A stretch of 55,326 nucleotides of DNA from Marinobacter pelagius (GTDB taxonomy: Bacteria > Pseudomonadota > Gammaproteobacteria > Pseudomonadales > Oleiphilaceae): the NCBI RefSeq assembly GCF_003315345.1, contig NZ_QNRO01000025.1, positions 1-55,326 on the forward strand. Direction: 5' to 3'. The position numbers and the translations under genes are program-made. Positions 7,600 to 14,345 of the stretch are shown one piece after another. The notes under the pieces are model-generated. The model had not been told where the DNA came from. It did no database searches and saw only the letters and a program-made list of their open reading frames with translations. Within the stretch, counting starts at the first letter, position 1; each line of letters begins with the position of its first letter.

Positions 7600-9064
7600 T
7601 CAGCTCAGAACCTCTACTTTTCAGCTCGCCCTGCTGTACATGGTGGTTTTTGCCACCTCGGTATTTTTGTTACTGGCCTTCATCTATTGGCGTACAGCAG
7701 GCTTCATGACGGCCCAGACCGACCAGACCATCGAGGCGGAAATCGCCGGTCTGGCTGAGCAGTACCGGGGCCGTGGTGTGAATGGCCTGATCACCATTAT
7801 CCGGGAGCGGGTTGCCCGGGACCCCAACGCCAAATCCATCTACCTGCTCACCACCGACGACTTCCTCAAGCTGGCCGGCAACATTGAATCGTGGCCGGAA
7901 GGCAGCCGGTCGGAGAGCGGCTGGATCAATTTCACCCTGAACGAATCCGTCGGCTGGACCGGTCCCGAGCGGCTTGCGCGCGCCCGGATTTTTGAGGTCC
8001 AGGGCGGTTTGCGTCTGCTGGTTGGCCGGGATGTGGATGAACTTACCAACCTCAAGCGGGTGATCGAAACCGCCATTAACTGGGGGATGGGCATAACCCT
8101 CGCTCTGGCCTTGCTCGGCGGCTTCCTGATGAGCCGCAGTACCACCCGGCGGATCGAGGTGATCAACAATACCTCCCGGCGGATCATGAACGGCCATCTG
8201 TCTCTGCGCATACCCACCCGGGGCACCGAGGACGATTTTGACCAGCTGGCTGAAAACCTCAATCAGATGCTGGACCGGATCGTCTACCTGATGGAGGGTA
8301 TCCGCCATGTCTCTGACAGCATTGCCCATGACTTGCGGACGCCACTGACGCGCCTTCGCAATCAGCTGGAAAACACCCTGATCACGGTGAATGACGATGA
8401 AGCGAGGGAGCATGTCGGCCAGGCGGTCGCTGAGGCCGACCAGTTGCTGGCCACGTTCAATGCTCTGCTGCGTATTGCCCGCCTGGAAACCCGGGGTAAT
8501 GCTGCGGACATGAAAGTGGTTTCCCTGGATGAGCTGGTGTCCGACGCCTGCGAACTCTACGAAGCGCTGGCGGAAGACAAGGAGCAGGATTTCGAGCAGT
8601 CCCTGGCCAAGGGCGTGATGATCGAGGGGGACCGGGACCTGCTGTTCCAGATGATCAGCAACCTGATCGACAACGCCATCAAGTACACGCCGGAAAAAGG
8701 CCGAATCGGTATTGTGGTCAGGCGCGAAGGCAATGAGGCGATCTTCGAGGTTCAGGACAGCGGCATCGGTATTCCCGACGATGAAAAGGATCAGGTGTTC
8801 CAGCGTTTCTATCGAGTCGGCAAGAGCCGGTCACTGCCCGGTAACGGCCTGGGCCTCAGCCTGGTAAGCGCGGTGACAGAAATCCACCAGGGGCGCATCG
8901 TTCTGAGTGACACCTATCCGGGAGAGGAATCACCGGGGCTGACCGTAACGGTCCGGATGCCGGCGTTCACTGCCGCCCGGAAACGGATCAAGGCGACCCA
9001 GGCAGAATCGGGGGAAGCTGCCGGTGCAGAAACCAAGGCACCGGCAGAAACGTCAGGCCACTGA
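7586..9064 (+). CDS. Membrane sensor histidine kinase, partner of the preceding regulator
   Basis: Sensor kinase of about 492 residues. Helix 1 is near residues 12-34, a periplasmic sensor of roughly 120 residues follows, and helix 2 is near 160-180. Next come a HAMP linker, the HisKA motif SIAHDLRTPLTRLRNQLE with phospho-acceptor H248, and an ATPase domain with NLIDNAIKYT (N box), DSGIGIP (G1) and GNGLGLSL (G2). The C terminus ends in an Ala/Glu-rich tail. The GTG at 7586 lies inside the regulator gene. The ligand is unknown, and the periplasmic domain shows no motif I recognise. Confidence 0.92.
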   Translation: MKLLSQLRTSTFQLALLYMVVFATSVFLLLAFIYWRTAGFMTAQTDQTIEAEIAGLAEQYRGRGVNGLITIIRERVARDPNAKSIYLLTTDDFLKLAGNIESWPEGSRSESGWINFTLNESVGWTGPERLARARIFEVQGGLRLLVGRDVDELTNLKRVIETAINWGMGITLALALLGGFLMSRSTTRRIEVINNTSRRIMNGHLSLRIPTRGTEDDFDQLAENLNQMLDRIVYLMEGIRHVSDSIAHDLRTPLTRLRNQLENTLITVNDDEAREHVGQAVAEADQLLATFNALLRIARLETRGNAADMKVVSLDELVSDACELYEALAEDKEQDFEQSLAKGVMIEGDRDLLFQMISNLIDNAIKYTPEKGRIGIVVRREGNEAIFEVQDSGIGIPDDEKDQVFQRFYRVGKSRSLPGNGLGLSLVSAVTEIHQGRIVLSDTYPGEESPGLTVTVRMPAFTAARKRIKATQAESGEAAGAETKAPAETSGH

Positions 9065-9346
9065 TTACTGGCTGGCGCGGAACCGGTTGAAGCGGTCACG
9101 GAACGGACCAATCACGGCATCCGCCCGGTTCTCGACGTCCTGCGCCAGGTGCTCGAACTGGGAGCGCCGGCGGTCCACCTTCGCCTGAATGCTGTCCCAC
9201 TCGCCTTCCCAGTGCTTCTGTTCGGCGAACAGGAAAGCGGCCAGGTTGTGGCGATTGATTTTGCTGGTCACGCCCAGCTGGTCAAGCCGGTAACCCAGCG
9301 TGTCGACGCCATTGAGCGCCAGCTGCATTAGCTTCTGTGTGTCCAT
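9065..9346 (-). CDS. Small conserved-looking helical protein, unknown function
   Basis: A 93-residue soluble protein with no signal peptide or membrane helix. It is predicted to be nearly all alpha-helical and rich in Gln, Arg and Trp, with an amphipathic C-terminal stretch (VDRRRSQFEHLAQDVENRAD). The ATG at 9346 is chosen because GGAG stands seven bases upstream. A TTG eight codons earlier is open but unsupported. It converges on the kinase gene, with stop codons directly abutting. The length and helicity recall phasin-like proteins, but no family motif is seen. Confidence 0.75.
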   Translation of the reverse strand: MDTQKLMQLALNGVDTLGYRLDQLGVTSKINRHNLAAFLFAEQKHWEGEWDSIQAKVDRRRSQFEHLAQDVENRADAVIGPFRDRFNRFRASQ

Positions 9347-9510
9347 GGTCGGATCTCCGTCAGTATCCAATCGATCGAAAATGCTATTACCCGAACGCTA
9401 ACCCCGATGCTCTAGGCTGTGCAACCTAATTTGGGCCTGGTCAAAGCCTGTCAAAAAGGTAATTCGCTGGCCACAGCGGGGTAATGTGATGTGTGGAGAA
9501 TGGGTATTGT

Positions 9511-9592
9511 AGACAGGAAGGAGCGGTAGCAACCGCTTGCTTCTCCCTCCAGCACAGCGCTAGCCTTAACCCCGTTCTTACGGGGTTTTTTT
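9511..9592 (+). ncRNA. Candidate small RNA ending at an orphan terminator
   Basis: The strong terminator at 9568-9592 has no plus-strand gene in front of it, because the nearest gene upstream is on the minus strand. The preceding bases fold well: AGCGGT pairs with ACCGCT across AGCA (about 9522-9537), flanked by GGAG/CTCC. A TATTGT at 9505-9510 could be a -10 element, but no good -35 is seen. The 5' end given is a guess. Confidence 0.3.
9568..9592 (+). terminator. Rho-independent terminator with no upstream gene
   Basis: AACCCCG (9568-9574) pairs with CGGGGTT (9581-9587) across a six-base loop and is followed by a run of T. It is a textbook terminator on the plus strand and lies 44 bases before the greB start. 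Confidence 0.85.
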
Positions 9593-9635
9593 ATGGCCGT
9601 TTCCCGGGCCAGTGCAACACAGGAATCACATCCAA

Positions 9636-10151
9636 ATGAATCAGGCATCCGGTAATGGCGGTGCCCGGCCGCGCTATATCACGCCAGAGGGCGAGCAAGC
9701 GCTGCGAAAGGAACTGCAATACCTGTGGAAGGAGAAACGCCCGCAGGTGACCCAGGCCGTGCGTGAGGCCGCTGCCCTCGGCGATCGTTCGGAAAACGCC
9801 GAGTATATCTATGGCAAGAAGCAGCTGCGGGAGATCGACCGGCGGGTCCGCTTTCTCAGCAAGCGTCTGGAAGAGGTCACCGTTGTGGACCGGCTTCCGG
9901 AGCAGCGGGACAAGGTGTTCTTCGGCGCCTGGGTGACCATCGAGGATGAGGATGGCAAGGAGCAGACCTTCCGGCTGGTGGGGGCCGACGAGTTCGATCT
10001 CAACAAGGGCTATCTCAGCATCAACTCGCCCATGGCCCGGGCCCTGATAGGCAAGCATCTGGACGATGAAGTCAGCGTGCGAACCCCGGAAGGGTTCAAA
10101 TCGGTGTTCATAACCGCGATCCATTACGGATCGGCCCCGCAAGACAAGTGA
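9636..10151 (+). CDS. greB: Transcription elongation factor GreB
   Basis: GreB enters the secondary channel of RNA polymerase and stimulates cleavage of backtracked RNA. The protein has about 171 residues. Its N-terminal coiled coil carries the acidic tip motif GDRSENAEYIYGKKQLREIDRR, whose Asp/Glu hold the catalytic magnesium. The Lys-rich variant (YGKKQLREID) marks GreB rather than GreA. The C-terminal FKBP-like domain follows, with SINSPMARALIGK. The ATG at 9636 has AGGA about ten bases upstream. A GTG at 9612 would add eight residues and is less likely. Confidence 0.95.
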   Translation: MNQASGNGGARPRYITPEGEQALRKELQYLWKEKRPQVTQAVREAAALGDRSENAEYIYGKKQLREIDRRVRFLSKRLEEVTVVDRLPEQRDKVFFGAWVTIEDEDGKEQTFRLVGADEFDLNKGYLSINSPMARALIGKHLDDEVSVRTPEGFKSVFITAIHYGSAPQDK

Positions 10152-10264
10152 AAAGCGTCACATTCCCGTCGACTGACCCGGCAACCTTTGTGATATGTCG
10201 CTAGACTGTTCAAAAATTGTCACATTATGTGGCCAGGACAGGATAGTCGACCGGGGATACGGAG

Positions 10265-10735
10265 ATGGTTTTTCGAGGGCTGGACGATCACGTTTATCAA
10301 GGGCGGGCTGCACTGCTGGCAGGATTACTGGTACTGCTCGCAGTATCGGGCCCTGCGCTGAGTCAATCCGGCGAGGCGGGCTCCGGTGAGAACGGCGAAG
10401 CGTTCATCTACGAGGAACGCTCCACCATCGATACCATCCCCCTGCGGTCGATCGAGGAGGACGCCCTGGCCAACACCGTTGTCGAAGGGGGGCTGGCGGC
10501 GCCTGCCGAGGGCGTTGCGGTCAAGCCCCGGTCTGACGATGACTTCTATCTCGACCCGCTGGCTCTGCAGCCTCGCGATCAACGGACAGACCTGGGGCGC
10601 TCGGAGATTCCGGTGGATATCCGGTTCAGTAATCCCAAGTCCGTACCGGGCCAGACCCACAGCAATAACTATGTGATCCGGCCACCGGAAAATCGCACCT
10701 ACGATACCCTCAACACCAACCTGATCGAACGCTGA
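10265..10735 (+). CDS. Exported hypothetical protein
   Basis: The protein has 156 residues. A basic start leads into a hydrophobic stretch (residues about 16-31) and a signal-peptidase-like site near PALSQS, so export to the periplasm is likely. The mature part is polar, rich in Asp/Glu/Arg/Pro and probably partly disordered. The C-terminal half has a distinctive SNPKSVPGQTHSNNYVIR stretch. No enzymatic motif is visible and the function is unknown. It converges on the integrase-domain gene, with the stops about ten bases apart. Confidence 0.75.
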   Translation: MVFRGLDDHVYQGRAALLAGLLVLLAVSGPALSQSGEAGSGENGEAFIYEERSTIDTIPLRSIEEDALANTVVEGGLAAPAEGVAVKPRSDDDFYLDPLALQPRDQRTDLGRSEIPVDIRFSNPKSVPGQTHSNNYVIRPPENRTYDTLNTNLIER

Positions 10736-10746
10736 GGGGAGATCCT

Positions 10747-11058
10747 TCAGGCGGCGGCCACACCGCTCATTTCGGACTTACCGAGGACCTTCTCATAAAA
10801 GAATGCCAGCGCCTGCCTGGCCTGGTTCAGCCGTGCCCGGGAAACCCGCATACCTTCGCTGAGGTAGCTCAGAAACTGCTGCTGATCCTCGGTTTCCAGG
10901 GCCTCGGGGTCCTTGGAATCGTGGAACAGTACGAAACGGGTAATCCAGTGCAGGTAGGTTTGTTCTGCGCGTTGGTTGAGCTGCTGCTCCCGGATGGCAG
11001 CGGTCAGACGACGGACGAGGTCCGGCTGGGATTGCTCCAGTGCCTGGGTGATTGTCAT
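10747..11058 (-). CDS. Free-standing integrase N-terminal (SAM-like) domain protein
   Basis: The protein has 103 residues. The middle matches the core-binding N-terminal domain of tyrosine recombinases, closest to integron-type integrases, with YLHWITRFVLFH, an acidic linker, then LSYLSEG and ARQALAFFYEKVLG. There is no catalytic domain: the R...HxxR...Y residues are absent and the frame ends naturally, with no broken remainder downstream. GGAAGAG stands about nine bases before the ATG, so it looks like an expressed gene. A DNA-binding or recombinase-modulating role is possible but is inference. Confidence 0.8.
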   Translation of the reverse strand: MTITQALEQSQPDLVRRLTAAIREQQLNQRAEQTYLHWITRFVLFHDSKDPEALETEDQQQFLSYLSEGMRVSRARLNQARQALAFFYEKVLGKSEMSGVAAA

Positions 11059-11155
11059 GGGTAAAACTCTTCCGCTTGGGATCGTTGTTGTTATGTTGAA
11101 CGCATCTTATGACAATCTTTTGAACGTCGCAAAATTTTCCTTTTACGGTTTGTAA

Positions 11156-11176
11156 GGGGCGATTACAAATCGCCCC
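11156..11176 (-). terminator. Hairpin after the acyl-CoA-binding protein gene
   Basis: GGGGCGAT (11156-11163) and ATCGCCCC (11169-11176) form a perfect 8-bp stem with a five-base loop, 19 bases past the stop of the minus-strand gene. The T content after the stem on the minus strand is modest. Confidence 0.55.
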
Positions 11177-11194
11177 GGGTCCCTGAGCAACGGG

Positions 11195-11455
11195 TTATTT
11201 CAGTGCCTCGAGCTTGTCCACATACTGCTGCATCGCATCATCCTTGGACATACCCTTGAGCTTGTCCCAGGCGTCATACTTGGCGCGGCCGACAAAATCC
11301 ATCATGCCTGGACGCTTGCCGGAGACATCACCCTCGGTGGCTTGCTTGTACAGGGCGTAGAATTCCAGCTTCATCTCGTTGGAGGGTTTGAAATCGCCTT
11401 CGGCGGTCTGGATGTAGTTGACCGCTTCGTCGAATTTGGCTTTCAGGTCACTCAT
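11195..11455 (-). CDS. Acyl-CoA-binding protein
   Basis: A small cytosolic four-helix protein that binds medium- and long-chain acyl-CoA esters. Its 86 residues are exactly family length. The hallmark blocks are present: FKPSNEMKLEFYALYKQATEGD, then GKRPGMMDFVGRAKYDAWDKLKGMS. These include the Tyr and Lys that contact the CoA 3'-phosphate and the adenine. AGGAG stands six bases before the ATG. These proteins are patchily distributed in bacteria, and here one may serve lipid-storing or hydrocarbon-oxidising metabolism (inference). Confidence 0.95.
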   Translation of the reverse strand: MSDLKAKFDEAVNYIQTAEGDFKPSNEMKLEFYALYKQATEGDVSGKRPGMMDFVGRAKYDAWDKLKGMSKDDAMQQYVDKLEALK

Positions 11456-11580
11456 GGGGTTCTCCTTGGGTTTGATCGTTCTGTCCTGAGGTGGATGCTG
11501 GGAGTATAGACAGTGGGCGAATGGGCGTCATTGACCGGCTTGTCTTTTGGTACAGGAACCAACGCCATTCATACTGGTTT

Positions 11581-11594
11581 GGCAAAACTTTGCC
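11581..11594. promoter_or_regulatory. Palindrome upstream of the type VI operon
   Basis: GGCAAA-AC-TTTGCC is a perfect 6-bp inverted repeat, 144 bases before the tssB start, in the only long gap ahead of the operon. It could be a repressor or activator site. Its GG...GC elements are one base too close for a sigma-54 promoter. Confidence 0.3.
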
Positions 11595-11706
11595 CGTGTC
11601 ACATTGCTGGACATATCTGGCCAATTTTGGCTTGAGTATCGGCAGGCACCTGTGTAGAGTTTCGGCCGTTGCTTGCCAGGAGGGCAGGTACAAGGGATTG
11701 AACAAC

Positions 11707-11721
11707 TGCAAATGATTTGCA
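11707..11721. promoter_or_regulatory. Palindrome just before tssB
   Basis: TGCAAAT-G-ATTTGCA is a perfect 7-bp inverted repeat ending 16 bases before the tssB ATG and overlapping the edge of its leader. It could be an operator, or a leader hairpin next to the ribosome binding site (GGGAG at 11723-11727). Confidence 0.35.
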
Positions 11722-11737
11722 CAGGGAGCACGCCATC

Positions 11738-12232
11738 ATGTCTTCTAAAGACGGTTCCGTCGCGCCTAAAGAGCGCATCAATATCAAGTATGTCCCCGCC
11801 ACCGGCGACCAGCAGGCCGAAACCGAACTGCCGCTGAAGATGTTCGTTGTCGGCGATTTCAAGGGTCATGCTGAAGAAACCCCCATCGAAGACCGCAAGG
11901 CCATTTCCGTCGATACGAACAACTTCCGTTCGGTCATGAAGGAATCCGGCCTGACCCTTTCCACGACTGTGTCCAACAAGCTTGAGGATGGCTCTGATGA
12001 CCTGCCGGTCAATCTGGCGTTCCAGGGGCTTGAGGATTTCTCCCCGGACAGCATCGCCCGCCAGGTGCCCGAGCTGAGAAAGCTGATTGAATTGCGTGAA
12101 GCCCTGGTTGCCCTGAAGGGGCCTCTGGGTAACGTGCCGTCATTCCGCTCCAAGCTGCAGGAGTTGCTGGACGACGAGCAGGCTCGGGACAAGCTGCTGA
12201 CCGAACTGGAACTGGCCACGGACGGCGAGTAA
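11738..12232 (+). CDS. tssB: Type VI secretion sheath small subunit TssB (VipA)
   Basis: TssB and TssC form the contractile tail sheath. The 164-residue protein is full length. The family motif LPLKMFVVGDFKG appears near residue 35, followed by RKAISVDTNNF and the LAFQGLEDFSPDSIARQVPEL block. The ATG at 11738 has GGGAG ten bases upstream. A GTG seven codons earlier is unlikely. It heads a 14-gene plus-strand operon. Confidence 0.96.
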   Translation: MSSKDGSVAPKERINIKYVPATGDQQAETELPLKMFVVGDFKGHAEETPIEDRKAISVDTNNFRSVMKESGLTLSTTVSNKLEDGSDDLPVNLAFQGLEDFSPDSIARQVPELRKLIELREALVALKGPLGNVPSFRSKLQELLDDEQARDKLLTELELATDGE

Positions 12233-12241
12233 TCGTTTCCA

Positions 12242-12256
12242 CGCCGCAACGCGGCG
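12242..12256 (+). other. Short hairpin between tssB and tssC
   Basis: CGCCGC and GCGGCG pair across AAC ten bases after the tssB stop. It may protect or punctuate the operon mRNA. No T-run follows, so it is not expected to terminate fully. Confidence 0.35.
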
Positions 12257-12296
12257 AACAATTCCGAATATCAATCACGTACTGAAGGGATGTGGT

Positions 12297-13778
12297 ATGT
12301 CTGATACTGCTGTGCAGCAATCTGCTGCCTCCGAATCCGTAGCAGAGGGGTCCTTGCTGGACCAGGTGATGGCCAACAGCCGCATGGCGCCGGCTGACGA
12401 AGGGTACGATGTGGCCCGCAAAGGGGTGGCTACGTTCATTGCCAACCTGCTGAAAAACGATGAAAAAGGCCAGCCGGTCAACAAGGCCCTGGTGGACCAG
12501 ATGGTGGTCGAGCTGGATCGCAAGATCAGCGCCCAGATGGATGAGATCCTGCACGCACCCAAGCTGCAGGAACTGGAGTCTTCCTGGCGCGGCCTGAAAC
12601 TGATGGTGGATCGCACCGATTTCCGCGAGAACATCAAGGTGGATATCCTGCATGCCACCAAGACCGAACTGCTGGAAGACTTCGAATTTGCCCCGGATGT
12701 GACCCAGACCGGCTTTTACAAGCACATCTATGCGGCCGAGTATGGTCAGTTCGGTGGTGAGCCGGTGGGCGCCATCGTCGGCAACTATGCCTTCAGCCCG
12801 TCAACTCCGGATATGAAACTGCTGCAGTACGTGTCGTCGGTTGGCGCCATGTCCCACGCGCCTTTCCTGTCTTCGGTTGCGCCGTCGTTCTTCGGTGTCG
12901 ACGGTTACCAGGAACTGCCCGCGATCAAGGAGCTGAGCGCGGTTTTCGAAGGTCCGAAATACGCCAAATGGCGCTCTCTGCGTGAATCCGAAGATGCCCG
13001 TTACCTGGGTCTCACCGCGCCGCGCTTCCTGCTACGGGTGCCTTACGATCCCACCGAAAACCCGGTGCGCAGCTTCAATTACAAGGAAGACGTGTCCGGT
13101 GACCACGAGCATTACCTGTGGGGCAACACCGCTTACCTGCTGGCCACAAGGCTGACCGAGAGCTTCGCCAAGTACCGCTGGTGCCCGAACATTATCGGCC
13201 CCCAGAGTGGTGGCGCGGTGGAAGATCTTCCGGTACACACCTTCGAATCCTTCGGCCAGCTGGAAGCCAAGATTCCGACCGAGGTGCTGATCACCGATCG
13301 TCGGGAATACGAACTGGCAGAAGAAGGTTTCATTGCCCTGACCATGCGCAAGGGCAGCGATAACGCCGCGTTCTTCTCTGCAAACTCGGTACAGAAGCCC
13401 AAGCAGTTTCCGAACACCAGGGATGGCAAGGAAGCGGAGACCAACTACAAGCTGGGAACCCAGTTGCCGTACATGATGATCGTGAACCGCCTGGCCCACT
13501 ACATCAAGGTACTGCAGCGTGAGCAAATCGGCTCCTGGAAAGAACGCCAGGATCTGGAGCGGGAGCTGAACACCTGGATTCGTCAGTACGTGGCCGACCA
13601 GGAAAATCCGCCCGCCGAGGTTCGCAGCCGACGCCCGCTACGGGCCGCGAAAGTGGAAGTCTCCGATGTGGAAGGCGATCCGGGCTGGTATCAGGTTTCC
13701 CTGGCAGTGCGCCCGCACTTCAAGTACATGGGTGCCAACTTTGAACTCTCGCTGGTTGGCCGACTGGACAAGGATTGA
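12297..13778 (+). CDS. tssC: Type VI secretion sheath large subunit TssC (VipB)
   Basis: Large sheath protomer of 493 residues. The N-terminal helix region is the part that ClpV engages in the disassembling sheath. Conserved blocks are LESSWRGLKLMVDRTDF, the GNYAFSPSTPDMKLLQYV stretch, FLLRVPYDPTENPV, and the C-terminal YVADQENPPAEVRSRRPLR that interlocks with TssB. GAAGGGA precedes the ATG. It follows tssB by 64 bases. Confidence 0.97.
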   Translation: MSDTAVQQSAASESVAEGSLLDQVMANSRMAPADEGYDVARKGVATFIANLLKNDEKGQPVNKALVDQMVVELDRKISAQMDEILHAPKLQELESSWRGLKLMVDRTDFRENIKVDILHATKTELLEDFEFAPDVTQTGFYKHIYAAEYGQFGGEPVGAIVGNYAFSPSTPDMKLLQYVSSVGAMSHAPFLSSVAPSFFGVDGYQELPAIKELSAVFEGPKYAKWRSLRESEDARYLGLTAPRFLLRVPYDPTENPVRSFNYKEDVSGDHEHYLWGNTAYLLATRLTESFAKYRWCPNIIGPQSGGAVEDLPVHTFESFGQLEAKIPTEVLITDRREYELAEEGFIALTMRKGSDNAAFFSANSVQKPKQFPNTRDGKEAETNYKLGTQLPYMMIVNRLAHYIKVLQREQIGSWKERQDLERELNTWIRQYVADQENPPAEVRSRRPLRAAKVEVSDVEGDPGWYQVSLAVRPHFKYMGANFELSLVGRLDKD

Positions 13779-13781
13779 TCC

Positions 13782-14219
13782 GTGTTCCGCGGCACCGACA
13801 CCGACAGCGTTCGCAATACCGGCAGCCTGTTTGAACGGCTTGAACAGGCCGCTGCCCCGCCGGGGCAGGGTATGGGAGAAGTGACCCATGTGGTGGAGTC
13901 CATTAAACGCCACCTGGTCCGCCTGTTGAATGCCCATCCTGGCAACAGCGCCAGCGTACCGGACCTGGGATTGCTGGATTTCAACGATGCCACTCTGGGC
14001 ACGCTTGATCTGAGCATCCAGATTCGTGGGGCGATTCGTCAGTGCATCGAGAAGTTTGAGCCGCGGGTTAAACGGGTGGATGTGGTGGCCATGCCACCGG
14101 GCCCGGACCCGTTGCAGTTGAAGTTCCAGGTGACGGTCTATCTGAATGTTGCGGGAAGCGATGATCGGACGACAATTGATCTGGTCCTGGATGACAAGCG
14201 GTACTACCGCGTAATTTAG
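13782..14219 (+). CDS. tssE: Type VI secretion baseplate protein TssE (gp25-like)
   Basis: Lysozyme-related gp25-like baseplate protein that nucleates sheath assembly. The 145-residue protein has the gp25 pattern: ESIKRHLVRLLNAHPGNS, then PDLGLLDFND, and the conserved EPR motif in KFEPRVKRVDV. It begins at GTG three bases after tssC. It is the last gene before the 92-bp inverted repeat that separates it from tssF. Confidence 0.94.
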   Translation: MFRGTDTDSVRNTGSLFERLEQAAAPPGQGMGEVTHVVESIKRHLVRLLNAHPGNSASVPDLGLLDFNDATLGTLDLSIQIRGAIRQCIEKFEPRVKRVDVVAMPPGPDPLQLKFQVTVYLNVAGSDDRTTIDLVLDDKRYYRVI

Positions 14220-14231
14220 ACGGCAGGGATA

Positions 14232-14323
14232 GGAGGAGGTGGGGACACTTTTCTTCTGGGAAAAAACAACTCGCTTCGCTCAGACATCTTTTTTCCCGCC
14301 AGAAAAGCATCCCCACCTCCTCC
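14232..14323. repeat. 92-bp long inverted repeat between tssE and tssF
   Basis: The outer arms GGAGGAGGTGGGGA (14232-14245) and their exact complement (14310-14323) enclose a second pair of arms, 14249-14266 with 14289-14306, which match except for three internal bases. The loop of about 22 bases contains CTCGCTTCGCTC, itself nearly palindromic. The whole unit looks like an inserted palindromic element rather than operon leader sequence. It fills most of the only sizeable gap inside the operon and ends 22 bases before the tssF start. Confidence 0.85.
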
Positions 14324-14345
14324 GGCCGACATTGGTGCAGCAACT

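Noticed and set aside
11576..11677. Possible sigma-54 promoters (GG...GC pairs) upstream of tssB, for example at 11581 and 11664.
   Set aside because: In each case the GG and GC are 9 or 11 bases apart instead of the required 10, so none fits the -24/-12 consensus.
11448..11711. 87-codon minus-strand and 74-codon plus-strand frames in the gap before tssB.
   Set aside because: Neither has a good ribosome binding site or protein-like composition, and they overlap each other. The gap is more likely regulatory.
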